A stretch of DNA of 27,075 nucleotides from Firmicutes bacterium UBA3932 (GCA_002385825.1 DGEG01000114.1:1-27075); one strand, 5' to 3'. Shown: positions 1 through 8,746, counted from the first letter of the stretch. Translations and numbers: made by a program. The notes: generated by a model not told the origin, from the letters alone.

Positions 1-98
1 ATTCCACTGCAGGGGCGCAGACAAACATGTCTTTAGAAGAGACAGTTGAAGACTTGAAGGATTTGATCCGCACAATGGATAGAAATGGAGGGCTGTAA
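1..98 (+). CDS. gdpP: C-terminal end of GdpP-like DHH/DHHA1 phosphodiesterase (partial)
   Basis: The frame read from base 3 is open from the window edge to TAA at 96-98 and encodes about 31 residues containing STAGAQ followed by a short acidic helix (SLEETVEDLKDL). That resembles the glycine/alanine-rich end of a DHHA1 domain and the terminal helix of GdpP, the membrane-bound cyclic-di-AMP phosphodiesterase that commonly precedes rplI in Firmicutes. The stop lies 2 bases before the rplI ATG, so the two genes are almost certainly co-transcribed. The assignment rests on a short tail plus gene order; catalytic motifs lie outside the window. Confidence 0.6.
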   Translation, partial: STAGAQTNMSLEETVEDLKDLIRTMDRNGGL

Positions 99-100
99 AT

Positions 101-541
101 ATGAAAGTTATATTGCTTCAGGATATAAAAGGTCTGGGCAAGGCCAATACCGTAGTCAACGTTAAGGACGGCTATGCGAGAAATTATCTGATACCGAAAG
201 GTCTTGTTAAAGAAGCGACCCCTGCAAACATGCGGGAATTGGAGCGCATCATTGCAGAAAATGCCGCTAAGAGGGCGGAAAATCTGGAAGAGGCCCAAGC
301 CCTGGCAAAGAGATTGGAAACCCTCAGCGTCATCATAAAAGGCAAGGGAGGCGAAAGCGGGAAGCTCTTTGGATCCGTCACGGCCAAGGATATCTCCGAC
401 AGCCTCAAAGAGCAACATGATATTGAAATAGACAAAAAGAAATTCGTCCTCGAAGCCCCGATAAAGCATCTGGGGGAACATGAGGTGGATATCAAGCTCT
501 TTGCAGATGTCACGGCAAAACTCAAGGTAATCGTCGAATAA
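101..541 (+). CDS. rplI: 50S ribosomal protein bL9
   Basis: The 146-residue product begins MKVILLQDIKGLGK and has the conserved N-terminal signature G-YARNYLIPKG around residues 24-34, which binds 23S rRNA. A long charged helix (about 40-75) links it to a C-terminal domain containing GKLFGSVT near residues 87-94. Length and domain order are normal for bL9, which binds domain V of 23S rRNA near the L1 stalk. GGAGGG at 87-92 serves as ribosome binding site and overlaps the end of the upstream gene. The order gdpP-rplI-dnaB is the classical near-origin arrangement of Firmicutes. Confidence 0.97.
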   Translation: MKVILLQDIKGLGKANTVVNVKDGYARNYLIPKGLVKEATPANMRELERIIAENAAKRAENLEEAQALAKRLETLSVIIKGKGGESGKLFGSVTAKDISDSLKEQHDIEIDKKKFVLEAPIKHLGEHEVDIKLFADVTAKLKVIVE

Positions 542-593
542 CCGGTAATAACCGGCCTGTCCAAATGTTCAACAATCATTCGAGGTAAGAGAC

Positions 594-1931
594 ATGAATC
601 AGATGGAACGGATCCCTCCCCATAGCGATGATGCGGAAAAATCCGTACTGGGGTCTATCATATTAGACAAGGAAGCTCTTTTTGAGGTGCTGGAAATCCT
701 CAGTCCGGAGGATTTCTACAGCGAGATGCACCGGGAGATCTACCGGGCCATTGTAGCCATTTACAGAAAGGGCGAGTCGGTAGACATGCTGACGGTCTCC
801 GAGGAACTGAAAAAGAGGAACACCCTTGAAATGGCTGGCGGCAGAAGCTATATCGCTCAGCTGTCTTCCATGGTCCCGTCCACCGCCAATGCAGCTCAAT
901 ACGCAAAGATTGTCAGCGAGAAAGCCTTGTTGCGGAGCTTAATCAACGCCTCCTCCGAGATAATGGAGCAGGCCTATCAGGCAGCCATGGAACCGGAAGA
1001 GATATTGGACCAGGCCGAGCAAGCCGTGTTTAAGATTGCTCAGACCCGGCAGAAACGCGACTTTGAAGCGTTAAAAGAGATACTCTATTCCAACTTGAAC
1101 CGCATCGATGAAGTTGCCAAGATGGAAGGAGGGCTTACGGGCCTTACTACGGGATTTGTCAGCCTCGACAAGTACACATCAGGGCTGCAGAAATCGGACC
1201 TGATCATCGTCGCGGCGAGGCCCAGCATGGGAAAAACAGCCTTCGCGCTGAATATTGCCCAGCAGGCCGCGCTGAAAGGAGACGCCAGCGTCCTTATATT
1301 CAGTTTGGAAATGTCCAAGGAACAGTTGGGTCAGCGGCTCCTTTCCATGGAAGCCAAAGTCGAAATGCAGAAGCTGAAAACGGGTAACCTGGAACACGCC
1401 GACTGGGACCAGATCTACGAGGCCATCGACAAACTTTCAACGGCAAAGATTTACATAGACGATACTCCCGGAATCAGCGTCCTGGAGATTAAAAATAAAA
1501 GCCGCCGTCTGAAGGCGGAAAAGGGGCTTGATCTCATCGTCATCGACTACCTTCAGCTAATGTCCATCGAAGGCAGGGTAGAGAGCAGGCAGCAGGAAAT
1601 CAGCGCCCTGTCCAGATATCTAAAACAGCTTGCCAGGGAGTTGGACTGCCCCGTAATAGTACTATCCCAGCTCTCCCGTGCTCCCGAGCAGCGTTCCGAC
1701 CACAGGCCTGTACTCTCCGATCTCAGGGAATCCGGCTCCATCGAGCAGGATGCGGATATCGTAATGTTTCTTTACCGGGATGAATACTATAATCCTGAAA
1801 CGGATAAACCGAACATCTGCGAAATAAACATCGCCAAGCACCGGAGCGGACCTACCGGAACGGTTGAAGTTACTTGGTTGGGCAAATATACGAGATTTGT
1901 AGATAGAAGCTATATTTCGGAAGCGTTTTAG
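594..1931 (+). CDS. dnaB: Replicative DNA helicase DnaB
   Basis: A 445-residue hexameric helicase that unwinds DNA at the replication fork, named DnaC in Bacillus. The N-terminal primase-interacting domain (about 1-105, with IPPHSDDAEKSVLGS at the start) is followed by a linker and a RecA-like ATPase domain from about residue 180. Walker A is ARPSMGKTAF with its lysine at residue 214; Walker B is the hydrophobic strand ending IVIDYLQLM; the motif LSDLRESGSIEQDAD follows. Length is normal and no intein is visible. A GAGG-type ribosome binding site precedes the ATG, and the stop TAG overlaps a GTG that is probably not used as a start by the next gene. Confidence 0.97.
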   Translation: MNQMERIPPHSDDAEKSVLGSIILDKEALFEVLEILSPEDFYSEMHREIYRAIVAIYRKGESVDMLTVSEELKKRNTLEMAGGRSYIAQLSSMVPSTANAAQYAKIVSEKALLRSLINASSEIMEQAYQAAMEPEEILDQAEQAVFKIAQTRQKRDFEALKEILYSNLNRIDEVAKMEGGLTGLTTGFVSLDKYTSGLQKSDLIIVAARPSMGKTAFALNIAQQAALKGDASVLIFSLEMSKEQLGQRLLSMEAKVEMQKLKTGNLEHADWDQIYEAIDKLSTAKIYIDDTPGISVLEIKNKSRRLKAEKGLDLIVIDYLQLMSIEGRVESRQQEISALSRYLKQLARELDCPVIVLSQLSRAPEQRSDHRPVLSDLRESGSIEQDADIVMFLYRDEYYNPETDKPNICEINIAKHRSGPTGTVEVTWLGKYTRFVDRSYISEAF

Positions 1932-1951
1932 TGAAATCGGGAGGGATAATT

Positions 1952-2146
1952 ATGATCACAAAGCATATGAGCATGGGCGAGATTTTGGATCTTGATGCTA
2001 AAATCGCTGATGTTCTTGAGTCCTATAGCCTGGATTGTCAAAACTGTTCCGGAGCCCAGGGCGAGACATTGGAGGAGGCGGCAAAGGGTCACGGTGTGGA
2101 TTTAAACGATTTGATTGAGGCGCTGAACAAGGTTCTAAAAGGCTGA
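1952..2146 (+). CDS. DUF1858 (hybrid-cluster-associated redox disulfide) domain protein
   Basis: A 64-residue protein, MITKHMSMGEILDL..., that fits the small DUF1858 family: a short helical fold with a CxxC pair, here Cys29 and Cys32 in LDCQNCSGA. The family is thought to have a redox or metal-linked role, but its substrate is not established. An in-frame GTG at 1931 would give 71 residues, but the strong GGGAGGG at 1939-1945 sits 6 bases before ATG 1952, which I prefer. It lies between dnaB and the DnaD-type gene and is probably co-transcribed with them; a role in replication is not implied by its sequence. Confidence 0.8.
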   Translation: MITKHMSMGEILDLDAKIADVLESYSLDCQNCSGAQGETLEEAAKGHGVDLNDLIEALNKVLKG

Positions 2147-2174
2147 AACACTGTTAAATGCGGAGCAGGTGGAA

Positions 2175-3434
2175 ATGAACTTTAAACGGGAAAAAATCAA
2201 CAACTATTATTTACACGACACAGCAGTAGAAAACGTATTCATCAATGAGTTTCTTCCTGTCGCTCCCGGAGATTTTGTCAGGGTCTATTTGTTTGCCCTG
2301 ATGTATGCCGGTATCAGCGTATCCATTAACAATGAGAGCATAGCCAAGCAGTTGTCCATGCCGGTGGAAGACGTCCTGAAGGCCTGGACTTTCTGGGAAG
2401 GAAAGGGCGTCGTTCGAAAGCACTACCCGGACCCCGCCGACAAGCTTCATTACAAGGTGGAGTTCCTTAACCTGAAAGAGCAGATTTACGGCAACGGTAA
2501 AGCCAAGAGCGGCAAAGAAAAATTGCCCGCCAATTTGCAGGGGCTGATGAGCGACAAAGAGCTGAAGAAGATGTACAGCCGCATCGAGCAGATTACGGGC
2601 CGCTTCTTGCAGGGCAAGGAGCCGGTGACCATCCTGAACTGGATCCGCGACTACGAAATGCCCCCGGAATGCATCGTCTTCGCCTATGAATACTGCTCTA
2701 AAAACCGGAACAACTGCAGGTTGAATTATGTGGGGGCCGTTGTGAAGGAATGGGCCGGCAGGGGATTGAAAACCGTGGCTGGTATCGAAGCCCACCTCCA
2801 GGAGACGGACAACCGCCACTACCTGTACAGAAGAGTTATGAAAGCGCTGGGCTTTACCCGCAATCCAACCGAGGAAGAAAAGCGCATCATGGATACTTGG
2901 TTTGACGATTACAATTTGGATATCGACCAGGTTCTTGAAGCTTGCAAAAAGACCAGCGGCATCTCCAATCCCAACATCAATTACGTCAACACAGTATTGA
3001 CTTCAAAAGGTAAAGCCGGCGACGGCGTACAAAAAGAAAGCGCCGGAGACAGTCTCATCGCCATGGTGATGCGGTCCTATGAGGAGGACCGGCTAGCCAA
3101 CGAAGCGGCGGCGGAAGAGAGGCGCAAAGAAGTTTATAAAGCGGTGCCTCGCATCCGGGAAATCGAGGAGGAGATACGCAAGATCAGCATGGAGATTTCA
3201 AAGCTTATGCTGTCCCGGGGAGAGGGAGCAAAGGTTAAGATTGAAGAGTTAAAGCGTCGCGCAGATGCTCTGACCGGTGAAAGGTCTTACCTTCTGACCG
3301 ACAACAACTTTAAAATCAATTATCTGGACGTATGGTATACTTGTCCTAAATGCAAGGATATGGGGATTTTGGACAGCGGAGCCAGGTGTCCCTGCTTTGC
3401 CGTCAAGCTCGACGAATTTGGAAAAAAGGTTTGA
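2175..3434 (+). CDS. DnaD-domain primosome protein fused to a DnaC-type N-terminal domain, without AAA+ ATPase
   Basis: A 419-residue protein starting at ATG 2175, with GGAG at 2162-2165 about 9 bases upstream; a GTG at 2169 is too close to it. The N-terminus (about 1-110) looks like the winged-helix part of DnaD/DnaB-type initiation proteins. Two tandem DnaD-like helical repeats follow (about 130-205 and 215-275), both with the NYV signature (LNYVGAVVKEW, INYVNTVL). From about residue 310 the sequence changes to the charged helical N-terminal region of clostridial DnaC-type helicase loaders, ending in a zinc-finger-like cluster Cys390, Cys393, Cys405, Cys407 (YTCPKCKDMG...CPC). In loaders an AAA+ domain comes next; here translation stops 12 residues later. 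It probably recruits DnaB helicase, encoded two genes upstream. Confidence 0.8.
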   Translation: MNFKREKINNYYLHDTAVENVFINEFLPVAPGDFVRVYLFALMYAGISVSINNESIAKQLSMPVEDVLKAWTFWEGKGVVRKHYPDPADKLHYKVEFLNLKEQIYGNGKAKSGKEKLPANLQGLMSDKELKKMYSRIEQITGRFLQGKEPVTILNWIRDYEMPPECIVFAYEYCSKNRNNCRLNYVGAVVKEWAGRGLKTVAGIEAHLQETDNRHYLYRRVMKALGFTRNPTEEEKRIMDTWFDDYNLDIDQVLEACKKTSGISNPNINYVNTVLTSKGKAGDGVQKESAGDSLIAMVMRSYEEDRLANEAAAEERRKEVYKAVPRIREIEEEIRKISMEISKLMLSRGEGAKVKIEELKRRADALTGERSYLLTDNNFKINYLDVWYTCPKCKDMGILDSGARCPCFAVKLDEFGKKV

Positions 3435-3459
3435 TAAACCGGGCATCAGACGTTATAAT
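3431..3459 (+). promoter_or_regulatory. Sigma-A type promoter for the M23 endopeptidase gene
   Basis: TTGATA at 3431-3436 and TATAAT at 3454-3459 are separated by 17 bases, a near-consensus housekeeping promoter. The -35 box overlaps the stop codon of the DnaD-type gene. The next start codon is at 3511, giving a leader of about 45 bases. It would start a new transcript covering the M23 gene and perhaps walRK. Confidence 0.7.
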
Positions 3460-3510
3460 TAGTACATATATATATTCAAACGATGTCCTGGAAATATTGG
3501 GGAGGCACTT

Positions 3511-5874
3511 ATGGCAGAGTTTTCTGTGCGCGAACCAATCACTTCTGATAAAGATGATAAAAATTCTATTATAAAGAATAGTTTAAGAGACACCGAAATC
3601 GGTACCTCTGCTTTTGATATACACTATGATCCGGACAGCGCCCATCGCCGGTTTATCAGACAGCAGGCGAAGCATCATATCAATCGCGTTATAGAGGACA
3701 AGCTGGACGATTCCAGGTTTGTAGAGGTAACCGACAGCATCGAGGAAGCTCTCCAGCGCATCGCAAGGGAAAGACAGCAGGAAAGGGAGCAGTATAGAGC
3801 ATTGAGTCAGACCGGAAGCAAAAGGAAAAAGAAGCGTAAAAAGGATATGCCGGTTTTGACCGCTGTCGTTGAGGTGGATGAAACTACGGATTCCATTGAG
3901 GCAAACGTTGAAACTGTTCAGGTTTCGAGCAGGATTGAAACTGCCGATAAAACAGTTGAAGTTCCGAATACGGTTGTTGATGCGGCAGAAACTGCCGCAG
4001 AAAATGTAGCAGCTTCGGCCACAACGGAGGCCGCGGTAACTACTGAAACTCCGGCTGCGGTTACGATTGAAACAACCGTGAAAAAGACGGCTCCGACAGC
4101 GACAGAGGTTACAGATAAGATCGCAGAGACAGGCGAAATTTCAACTACTACCGAATCAGCTGAGATTACTGAAGTTTCCATGGCTGCCGGGCAGGCAGAA
4201 ATTGTCGAAACTCCGGATAACCGGCTTGATCTTTATATGGATCGAATTCTATCCCGCATGCAGACATGCCTGCGGTTTATTATGTCTTTCGTTCTTACAA
4301 CAGGAAATCGTATCGCATATCGCGCGCTTATAAAGGCAGCCCCTTTGATAAAAGTTTTGGTCAAAGGGTCGAATCTCATAGTCAACCGGATTCGTGCCGC
4401 AGAGGCCCGCCTGTCAGACAAAATGGCCGCTGCCGTGGATCGAACCGACGGTTTTGTGGACAAGCTTTTCGATAGGGGAGCTCGATATCTCAGTGCCTTT
4501 ATTAAGAAGCAGAGGCAGGCCAGAGACTGGTGCGAGGCCCACAAGCGTTTGTTGCTTGGAAGCGTGGCGGGAATGGCAGTTGTGGCAGCTTCAGTCTCCC
4601 TGGTAATCGGACATATCACGGCTTATGAGTACATGTACAACGACAAGGTTCTGGGCATAGTTAAGAACCAGAAAGACGTGTACGATATCATCGATACCAT
4701 AGGGGACAAGCTTACATATGCCTATGGCGCTGAAATTACCATAGATAAGGAAAAGGATATCAGTTTCCGCAAAGTCATGGGATTTGACCTGAAACTGGAC
4801 GGCAAGGAAGATATTCTGAACCAGTTTACATATCTGCGCGACATGAACGCTACCGCCTACGCCATCGTTGCGGACGGGCAGCAGAAAGCTATCCTCTACA
4901 GCAAGAAATGCGCAGAGAAGATATTGAAAGATATTCAAAATACATATGTCCAGGGCAGCGACTCCGTTGAGTACGAGTCGATAGGATTTAAAGAAAAGAT
5001 TGAAATAGTCGAGGTCGATACAAAGATCGGCAATATTCAGGATGAGAAAAAAGTCCTGGAATACATGCTCACAGGAGCCGTGGAGAAAAAAACCTACGCC
5101 GTTCAAAGCGGGGATACTTTGTCGGGAATCGCCAAAAAACTCGGCATATCCATGGATGATCTTACGGCCGCAAATCCGGACGTGGATCCCACCAGGCTGC
5201 AGATCGGCCAAGAGCTGACCCTCACCAGACCCTGTCCCGTGCTTACGGTGCAGACTACGGAAATCGCCGAATACAAAGTTCCCATCGACTATGATATCGT
5301 TTACGAGGAGACCTCCGCTCTATATAAAGGAGAGCAGACCGTCAAATCCGCCGGCGTAAAGGGAGAACGTCTCGTAGTAGCCAGGATTGTCCGCAACAAC
5401 GGGGAAGAAGTAAGCAGGCAAGAGCTCAGTACGACAATTCTTTCCGAGCCTAAATCACAGGTAGTTCTCAAAGGAACCAAGGAGCTGCCGCCGCTGATAG
5501 GTACGGGCAAATTCATCTACCCCGTCAGGGGCGCCAGACTGACCTCCAGATTTGGATACAGATGGGGAAGGATGCACAACGGCATCGATCTGGCCGCTCC
5601 TACCGGAACCAAGATCCGGGCTGCCGACGGCGGGAAGGTAATATCGGCAGGTTGGGAAGGCGCACTGGGCTATTGCGTGCGCATAGATCACGGGCAGAAT
5701 AAAGTAACCGTGTACGGTCATTGCAGCAAGATTTTCGTTAAAAAGGGAGATCGGGTCTACAAGGACCAGCACATCGCCAATGTAGGTAATACGGGCAGGA
5801 GCACAGGGCCGCATCTTCACTTCGAAATACATGTAAACGGCGTGCCGCAGAATCCCCTAAAATACCTGCCGTAG
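3511..5874 (+). CDS. Membrane-anchored M23 metalloendopeptidase with LysM and G5 domains
   Basis: A 787-residue cell-wall hydrolase that should cleave peptidoglycan peptide cross-bridges outside the cell. A basic stretch (KRKKKRKK, about residues 108-115) and a long Thr/Ala/Glu/Val-rich low-complexity segment (about 125-240) come first. One clear membrane helix lies at about 348-368, so roughly the first 345 residues should be cytoplasmic. Outside follow a LysM peptidoglycan-binding domain (about 527-573, YAVQSGDTLSGIAKKLGIS), a G5 domain (about 580-660) and a C-terminal M23 domain (about 670-787) with zinc ligands in HNGID (His689, Asp693) and HLHFE (His768, His770). GGGGAGG at 3499-3505 precedes the ATG. 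Its position just ahead of walRK fits the known WalRK role in controlling wall hydrolases. Confidence 0.93.
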   Translation: MAEFSVREPITSDKDDKNSIIKNSLRDTEIGTSAFDIHYDPDSAHRRFIRQQAKHHINRVIEDKLDDSRFVEVTDSIEEALQRIARERQQEREQYRALSQTGSKRKKKRKKDMPVLTAVVEVDETTDSIEANVETVQVSSRIETADKTVEVPNTVVDAAETAAENVAASATTEAAVTTETPAAVTIETTVKKTAPTATEVTDKIAETGEISTTTESAEITEVSMAAGQAEIVETPDNRLDLYMDRILSRMQTCLRFIMSFVLTTGNRIAYRALIKAAPLIKVLVKGSNLIVNRIRAAEARLSDKMAAAVDRTDGFVDKLFDRGARYLSAFIKKQRQARDWCEAHKRLLLGSVAGMAVVAASVSLVIGHITAYEYMYNDKVLGIVKNQKDVYDIIDTIGDKLTYAYGAEITIDKEKDISFRKVMGFDLKLDGKEDILNQFTYLRDMNATAYAIVADGQQKAILYSKKCAEKILKDIQNTYVQGSDSVEYESIGFKEKIEIVEVDTKIGNIQDEKKVLEYMLTGAVEKKTYAVQSGDTLSGIAKKLGISMDDLTAANPDVDPTRLQIGQELTLTRPCPVLTVQTTEIAEYKVPIDYDIVYEETSALYKGEQTVKSAGVKGERLVVARIVRNNGEEVSRQELSTTILSEPKSQVVLKGTKELPPLIGTGKFIYPVRGARLTSRFGYRWGRMHNGIDLAAPTGTKIRAADGGKVISAGWEGALGYCVRIDHGQNKVTVYGHCSKIFVKKGDRVYKDQHIANVGNTGRSTGPHLHFEIHVNGVPQNPLKYLP

Positions 5875-5894
5875 CAAGGAATAGGGTGATATGA

Positions 5895-6593
5895 ATGGAT
5901 TGTAAAAAAGTATTGATCATAGAGGACGAAAAGTCCATAGCTGATATCATTCGATTCAATCTGGTAAAAGAAGGATTTGAAGTCGATATAGCTCACGACG
6001 GGAAGACGGGATTAGATAAAGCTTTATCCGCAAAGCCGGATCTGGTCCTTTTGGACGTTATGCTGCCGGTAATGGACGGCTTTCATGTATGCAAAAAAAT
6101 CAGGGAATGCAGCACCGTACCCATCGTCATGCTCACCGCAAAGGAAGAGGAAGTGGACAAGGTGCTGGGTCTCGAACTGGGGGCCGACGATTATATCACA
6201 AAGCCCTTCGGCATGCGTGAACTGATTGCCAGGATAAAAGCCAACATCCGGAGGACCGATCTGATGAGCAACCTTCAGGATGCGCCTTCCAACGTGAGGG
6301 AGTTTGGAAACCTGGCCATCGATCTGAACCGGTACGAAGTTCGAAAGAACGGAGAACCTCTCGACCTGACCCTTAGAGAATTTGAACTGCTCAAATATCT
6401 GGCCGAGCGGGAAAACCGCGTATTTTCAAGAGAACAACTGCTCGAGGAGGTGTGGGGCTACGAATATTACGGAGACATCCGTACAGTAGACGTTACCGTA
6501 AGAAGGCTCAGGGAAAAACTTGAGGACGATTCCAGCAACCCGAAATACATCATGACAAAGCGTGGCATCGGCTATTATTTCAGGAGGCCGTAA
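5895..6593 (+). CDS. walR: WalR (YycF)-type response regulator
   Basis: A 232-residue OmpR/PhoB-class regulator. The receiver domain (about 1-120) has the acidic pair Glu10/Asp11, phospho-acceptor Asp54 in LVLLDVMLP, and the conserved lysine in DDYITKPFG. The winged-helix DNA-binding domain (about 132-232) contains LTLREFELL and the recognition region VDVTVRRLREKL. WalR is the essential regulator of peptidoglycan metabolism in many Firmicutes. An ATG at 5891 is out of frame and hits a stop after four codons, so ATG 5895 is the start. The stop codon is 4 bases before the walK ATG. The walH, walI and walJ genes found next to walRK in Bacillus are not present here. Confidence 0.9.
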   Translation: MDCKKVLIIEDEKSIADIIRFNLVKEGFEVDIAHDGKTGLDKALSAKPDLVLLDVMLPVMDGFHVCKKIRECSTVPIVMLTAKEEEVDKVLGLELGADDYITKPFGMRELIARIKANIRRTDLMSNLQDAPSNVREFGNLAIDLNRYEVRKNGEPLDLTLREFELLKYLAERENRVFSREQLLEEVWGYEYYGDIRTVDVTVRRLREKLEDDSSNPKYIMTKRGIGYYFRRP

Positions 6594-6597
6594 CCCA

Positions 6598-8412
6598 ATG
6601 TTCGCTAAGAGGAGATGGAGAAGCATACGCTTCCGTATCGTATTGATTTACTTTCTGTTAGTGTTCATTGCGATGACGGTTATCGGCGTCTTCATAACGG
6701 ATCAGCTTGAGGCATATCAGATGGAGCTGATCCGCAGCAATTTTACGAAAATTGTCCAGGAGAGCGTAATCTCTCTTCAGGAGTACGAACATCTCAACCA
6801 GCACAGGGAGGAGATCCAGGCTGATATCCAGTCCTGGGCGGAAAACCTGCGGGAAGAGATGTTTGTTGTTGATGACGGCTTTGTAATCATCGCTTCCAGC
6901 AATTCCAATTACATCGACAGAAGTGCCCTGGATTTGTTGGATCAGAGCATCCTGGTACGGGGGATGACCGGTGAAATATCCGAGCAGGACGGGGTGCTGG
7001 CATCGGGAATCCCGGTTAAAAACATGGTGTTTCCCATTGAGAAGAACGGAAACGTAAAAGGTCTCGTCTGTCTTCGCGCAGATATTACCAGTGTTTATCA
7101 ATCTCAGAGCCAGGCCAGGATGATCATTTTACAGGCTATGTTGGCAGCCCTTTTGATCACCGTGGGACTTGGCTTTTTCATCGCCCGGAGCATTACCGTC
7201 CCCATCAACGACGTTACGGAAAAGGCGTTGAAGATGTCCGAGGGGGATTTCAGCCAGGAGGTCAGCGTCAGATCCGACGACGAGATCGGGCGCCTGGCGG
7301 AGATGTTCAACCTGCTCAGGGAGAAGCTGGATTATACCCTTGCAGAAATAAACAGCGAGAAGAACAAGCTTGAGACCATCCTTAAAAATATGGGGGACGG
7401 TTTGCTTGCCGTGGACAACGAAGGCCGAATCATTCTGGCAAACCACGCCGCCATGCAGATGTTGAATTTAAAGCAAAAAGATATAGAAGACAAATCTTAC
7501 GACGAAATCATCGGCAAACTAAGCAATAACCTTTTATATGAAAACATCCGAGAACGCAGCCTTGAGGGCGGTTACCACGAAGTAGTGGAAAAGGCAGGCC
7601 GCGCCTACGATGTGCGCTATGACCGTTACACGGACGAAGGCGGACAGGATATGGGCATGATTGTGGTTTTCCAGGACATTACGGAGCAGCAGAAGCTGGA
7701 GAATATGCAGAGGGACTTTGTGGCCAATGTCTCCCACGAGCTCAAGACACCGCTTACCACCATCAAGAGCTATACGGAAACCCTGATGGACACGGAGATC
7801 AACGACTGCTCCACCATCGAGCATTTTCTCAGAATTATAGACGAAGAAACCGACCGGATGAGCCGGCTTGTGAGGGACCTCCTGCAGCTTTCCAAGCTGG
7901 ATTACAAGCAGGAGAAATGGTTTAAAAAGGATACCAATCTGGTCAACGTGGTGAAAACCGCACTGTCAAAGGTTGAGATGACTGCGGCAAATAAGGATCA
8001 GCAACTCATCAGCCTGTTTGACCCCAAACAGAGGATCATGACCGTTATCGACAGGGACCGGATCGATCAGGTTCTGCTCAACGTGCTGTCCAATGCCATA
8101 AAATATACGCCTGAGGGCGGTAAAATCCAGGTTGATGTCTTCAGCGAAGACCCCATGGCGAAAGTCGTCATAACCGATAGCGGCATCGGCATCGCCGAAA
8201 AGGAGATTCCCCGGGTATTTGAACGGTTTTACCGGGTGGATAAGGCCCGATCCCGGGAAATGGGAGGCACAGGCCTCGGGCTGTCCATCGCCAGGCAAAT
8301 CGTTGAGGAACACGGGGGAACCATTGTGATCCAAAGCAAGCTGGGCGAAGGCACCCGCGTCACCATCAGTCTTCCCCTGTCTCCTACCCGCGGCCAGCGG
8401 AATATCGAGTAG
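6598..8412 (+). CDS. walK: WalK (YycG)-type sensor histidine kinase
   Basis: A 604-residue membrane kinase partner of WalR. A first membrane helix (about 14-36), an extracellular sensor region of about 140 residues and a second helix (about 176-198) lead into a HAMP domain (about 200-250), a PAS domain (about 260-365) and the HisKA domain with phospho-accepting His380 in NVSHELKTPLTT. The ATPase domain has NAIKYTPEGG, DSGIGI and GTGLGLSIARQIVEEHGG. This is the full WalK layout. ATG 6598 is chosen because AGGAGG at 6582-6587 lies 10 bases upstream; a GTG at 6562 in the same frame lies inside walR and has no such site. Confidence 0.92.
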   Translation: MFAKRRWRSIRFRIVLIYFLLVFIAMTVIGVFITDQLEAYQMELIRSNFTKIVQESVISLQEYEHLNQHREEIQADIQSWAENLREEMFVVDDGFVIIASSNSNYIDRSALDLLDQSILVRGMTGEISEQDGVLASGIPVKNMVFPIEKNGNVKGLVCLRADITSVYQSQSQARMIILQAMLAALLITVGLGFFIARSITVPINDVTEKALKMSEGDFSQEVSVRSDDEIGRLAEMFNLLREKLDYTLAEINSEKNKLETILKNMGDGLLAVDNEGRIILANHAAMQMLNLKQKDIEDKSYDEIIGKLSNNLLYENIRERSLEGGYHEVVEKAGRAYDVRYDRYTDEGGQDMGMIVVFQDITEQQKLENMQRDFVANVSHELKTPLTTIKSYTETLMDTEINDCSTIEHFLRIIDEETDRMSRLVRDLLQLSKLDYKQEKWFKKDTNLVNVVKTALSKVEMTAANKDQQLISLFDPKQRIMTVIDRDRIDQVLLNVLSNAIKYTPEGGKIQVDVFSEDPMAKVVITDSGIGIAEKEIPRVFERFYRVDKARSREMGGTGLGLSIARQIVEEHGGTIVIQSKLGEGTRVTISLPLSPTRGQRNIE

Positions 8413-8426
8413 TTTACATGCATATG
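8400..8426 (+). promoter_or_regulatory. Possible sigma-E type promoter for yabPQ
   Basis: GAATATC at 8400-8406 and CATATG starting at 8421 are 14 bases apart, similar to the sporulation sigma-E pattern (KMATATT, 14-15 bases, CATACANT), but the -10 match is partial. It overlaps the end of walK and would give the spore genes a separate, developmentally timed start. This is weak sequence evidence supported mainly by what lies downstream. Confidence 0.3.
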
Positions 8427-8469
8427 GGCCTTTCCTCCCGCATAGGGATTAGAGAAGGGAGGAATGAGC

Positions 8470-8724
8470 ATGCACAGTTTAATGATTGAAGACCGCAAGC
8501 AAATAACTATAACGGATGTGGCCGATGTTGAAAGCTTCGACGAAGAAACCATACTGCTTTCCTTGCACAGCGGGGGACTGCTTTTAAAAGGGCAGGATCT
8601 CCACATCCAGAAGCTGGACATTGAAGAAGGCAAGGCGATAATAACAGGGACCGTCAATTCCGCCGCGTATACGGCCAAGCGCGAAAAGTCCGAAGGCGGC
8701 CTGCTCAAAAAGCTGCTTAAATGA
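8470..8724 (+). CDS. yabP: Sporulation protein YabP
   Basis: An 84-residue YabP/YqfC-family protein. The family core is a small beta-rich domain, seen here as the ITITDVADVESFDEETILL strand region and a stretch ending in EGKAIITGTVNS, followed by a basic leucine-rich tail (GGLLKKLLK). In Bacillus subtilis yabP and yabQ are transcribed in the mother cell under sigma-E. ATG 8470 is preferred because AAGGGAGG at 8455-8462 lies 7 bases upstream; the in-frame ATG 8464 is only one base from that site. yabQ follows 22 bases later, the conserved partner order. Confidence 0.88.
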   Translation: MHSLMIEDRKQITITDVADVESFDEETILLSLHSGGLLLKGQDLHIQKLDIEEGKAIITGTVNSAAYTAKREKSEGGLLKKLLK

Positions 8725-8746
8725 GCTTGCCCGTTCGTGAAGAAAA

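Noticed and set aside
2211..2819. 202-codon minus-strand ORF opposite the DnaD-type gene
   Set aside because: Antisense shadow in a well-supported gene; no domain is recognisable and composition follows the complementary frame.
4021..4200. Internal DNA repeat in the Thr/Ala/Glu-rich part of the M23 gene
   Set aside because: The protein is low in complexity, but the DNA shows no regular repeat unit that I could define.
4591..5211. 206-codon minus-strand ORF opposite the M23 gene
   Set aside because: Antisense to the LysM and linker regions, without motif or ribosome binding site.
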